Below, one piece after another: positions 5,241 through 6,100 of a stretch of 6,100 bases of DNA. Under the pieces are notes generated by a model, which saw only the letters and a list, made by a program, of their open reading frames with translations, was not told where the DNA came from and did not search any database. Within the stretch, counting starts at the first letter, position 1. Every line of letters starts with the position of its first letter. The stretch lies in assembly GCA_947630935.1 (NCBI GenBank), contig CANRJL010000063.1, forward strand, positions 1 through 6,100. Reading direction: 5' to 3'. This stretch comes from an uncultured Bacilli bacterium (GTDB taxonomy: Bacteria; Bacillota_I; Bacilli_A; RF39; UBA660). A program made the position numbers and the translations under genes.

Positions 5241-5600
5241 ATGATTACACTAGATGAAAAAAGCAGGATACCAATTTATGAACAGATTATTAATGAAGTA
5301 AAAAGAAATATATTACAAGGCTTTTTAAAACCTAAAGAGCAAATTCCAAGTATTAGGGAATTAGCTACAACTTTAGGCATAAACCCAAATACAGTAAAAA
5401 AAAGTTATGCTGTTTTAGAAAATCAGAATATTATTCAAAGTAGAAGTACTAAAGGAACTTTTATTACTTCTAAAATTGACCATATTTTGGAAGAAACTGT
5501 CGATTCATGTTATAATAGAATAATAAAAGAAATAAATGAATTAAAAAGATTAGGTATTTCTGAAAGAGATATTTTAGAAAAGATACAGGTAGGTGAGTAA
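5241..5600 (+). CDS. GntR family transcriptional regulator, YtrA subfamily
   Basis: 119 residues, typical of the YtrA subfamily, whose members carry a winged helix-turn-helix and only a short C-terminal dimerisation tail. I10-P-I-Y-E-Q-I and a following helix lead to Q34-I-P-S-I-R-E-L-A (helix 2), G46-I-N-P-N-T-V-K-K-S-Y (recognition helix) and the wing R68-S-T-K-G-T-F-I75. Residues 80-119 are two predicted helices without a ligand-binding domain. AGGAGG at 5224-5229 lies 11 bp before the ATG. It has its own promoter and operator, so negative autoregulation is likely. YtrA-type regulators usually sit before ABC transporter genes; here the next gene, only 3 bp downstream, is a glycosyltransferase. 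The effector cannot be predicted. Confidence 0.93.
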   Translation: MITLDEKSRIPIYEQIINEVKRNILQGFLKPKEQIPSIRELATTLGINPNTVKKSYAVLENQNIIQSRSTKGTFITSKIDHILEETVDSCYNRIIKEINELKRLGISERDILEKIQVGE

Positions 5601-5603
5601 AAG

Positions 5604-6100
5604 ATGGTAATTATATATTATATTTTCTTTGCAATAACATTTATTTATGGAATGTATTTTGCTATTACTGGTTTGTTTGGCTTTAAAAATTATCATAAAA
5701 GTATGTTTGGAAGACATAAACCAAAATATAAGTTTGGAATTGTCATTGCCGGAAGAAATGAAGAAAAAGTAATTCCAGCTTTAATTAAGAGTTTGCAAAA
5801 GCAAAGATATCCTAGTAAATTATTTGAGATTTTTGTTGTTCCAAATAATTGTACTGATAATACTGAAAAAGTAGCTCGTGAAGCAGGGGCAACTATTATT
5901 GAATGTAAGGTTCCTGTTAAACAAAAAGGTGATGCCTTAGAAGATACTTTTAAAAAATTAGTTAAAAGAGATGATTTAGACGCATTTGTAGTTTTTGATG
6001 CTGATAATCTTGTTCATCCTGATTTTTTAGCAAGAATGAATGATGCTTTATGTGAAGGCGTTGAAGTTGCTCAAGCATTTAGAGATGCTAAAAATATGGG
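5604..6100 (+). CDS. Family 2 glycosyltransferase, membrane-associated (partial, 5' end)
   Basis: The first 165 residues are present and the frame is open to the right edge. A hydrophobic N-terminal segment (about 2-27) anchors it to the membrane. The GT2 fold follows: G45-I-V-I-A-G-R-N-E-E-K starts the nucleotide-sugar site, V78-V-P-N-N-C-T-D-N is the second strand with its Asp, K106-Q-K-G-D-A-L is the usual K-x-x-A-L region, and F131-D132-A-D134-N is the metal-binding DxD. This layout matches processive or polytopic GT2 enzymes of the cellulose/poly-N-acetylglucosamine/hyaluronan synthase type (COG1215), but the acceptor and Q-x-x-R-W motifs lie beyond the window, so donor and product are unknown. 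AGGTGA (5591-5596) is 8 bp or less upstream of the ATG and lies in the end of the regulator gene; the 3-bp gap indicates a shared transcript and control by the GntR repressor. Confidence 0.92.
   Translation, partial: MVIIYYIFFAITFIYGMYFAITGLFGFKNYHKSMFGRHKPKYKFGIVIAGRNEEKVIPALIKSLQKQRYPSKLFEIFVVPNNCTDNTEKVAREAGATIIECKVPVKQKGDALEDTFKKLVKRDDLDAFVVFDADNLVHPDFLARMNDALCEGVEVAQAFRDAKNM

Noticed and set aside
1..6100. tRNA, rRNA, CRISPR array, insertion sequence or reverse transcriptase gene
   Set aside because: No cloverleaf or rRNA-like sequence, no regularly spaced repeats, no transposase or RT frame is visible; any DGR machinery would have to lie outside the window.
1..6100. Mycoplasma-type code with TGA as tryptophan
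   Set aside because: Tryptophans in the recognised genes are TGG and conserved proteins read through normally without in-frame TGA, so there is no evidence for reassignment, although the visible stops are all TAA or TAG.

Overview
The window looks like chromosome from a low-GC Bacillota-type bacterium, probably an uncultured gut Bacilli/Mollicutes-like lineage. Reasons are the strong A+T bias, AGGAGG-type ribosome binding sites, short intergenic gaps, all visible genes on the + strand, and a ymxH-like gene beside rpsO-pnp, a neighbourhood also known from Bacillus. Tryptophan is encoded by TGG and all visible stops are TAA or TAG, so nothing here requires a reassigned TGA. The lineage is an inference from composition and protein style.

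Left part (1-1448): surface-protein territory. The 3' end of a large secreted or surface protein gene runs in from the left edge. Its last ~115 bp of variable-looking sequence (about 66-180) is A-depleted and GC-rich inside an AT-rich genome, with the layout expected of a variable region of a diversity-generating retroelement (DGR) target gene. A terminator follows. Next comes an AT-rich stretch ending in a TTGACT box, a run of ten G residues and a TATTAT box, which together form a plausible slippage-controlled promoter. It drives a 329-residue membrane-anchored, cysteine-rich surface protein with an Ig-like stalk.

Centre (1492-4325): housekeeping genes. A PRC-barrel YlmC/YmxH protein is followed by rpsO (ribosomal protein S15) and pnp (polynucleotide phosphorylase). 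rpsO has its own promoter and a leader hairpin whose loop can pair with the rpsO Shine-Dalgarno, a likely autoregulatory pseudoknot. A short terminator separates rpsO from pnp.

Right part (4331-6100): envelope genes. A DUF368 membrane protein, of the family recently linked to undecaprenyl-phosphate recycling, starts with TTG inside a hairpin that also looks like the pnp terminator. A YtrA-type GntR repressor follows, with a clear promoter and a palindromic operator at its transcription start. A family-2 glycosyltransferase begins 3 bp after it and runs off the right edge. The repressor and glycosyltransferase probably form one autoregulated operon.

The most notable signals are the candidate DGR variable region, the poly-G promoter, the S15 leader pseudoknot, and the terminator that overlaps a start codon.
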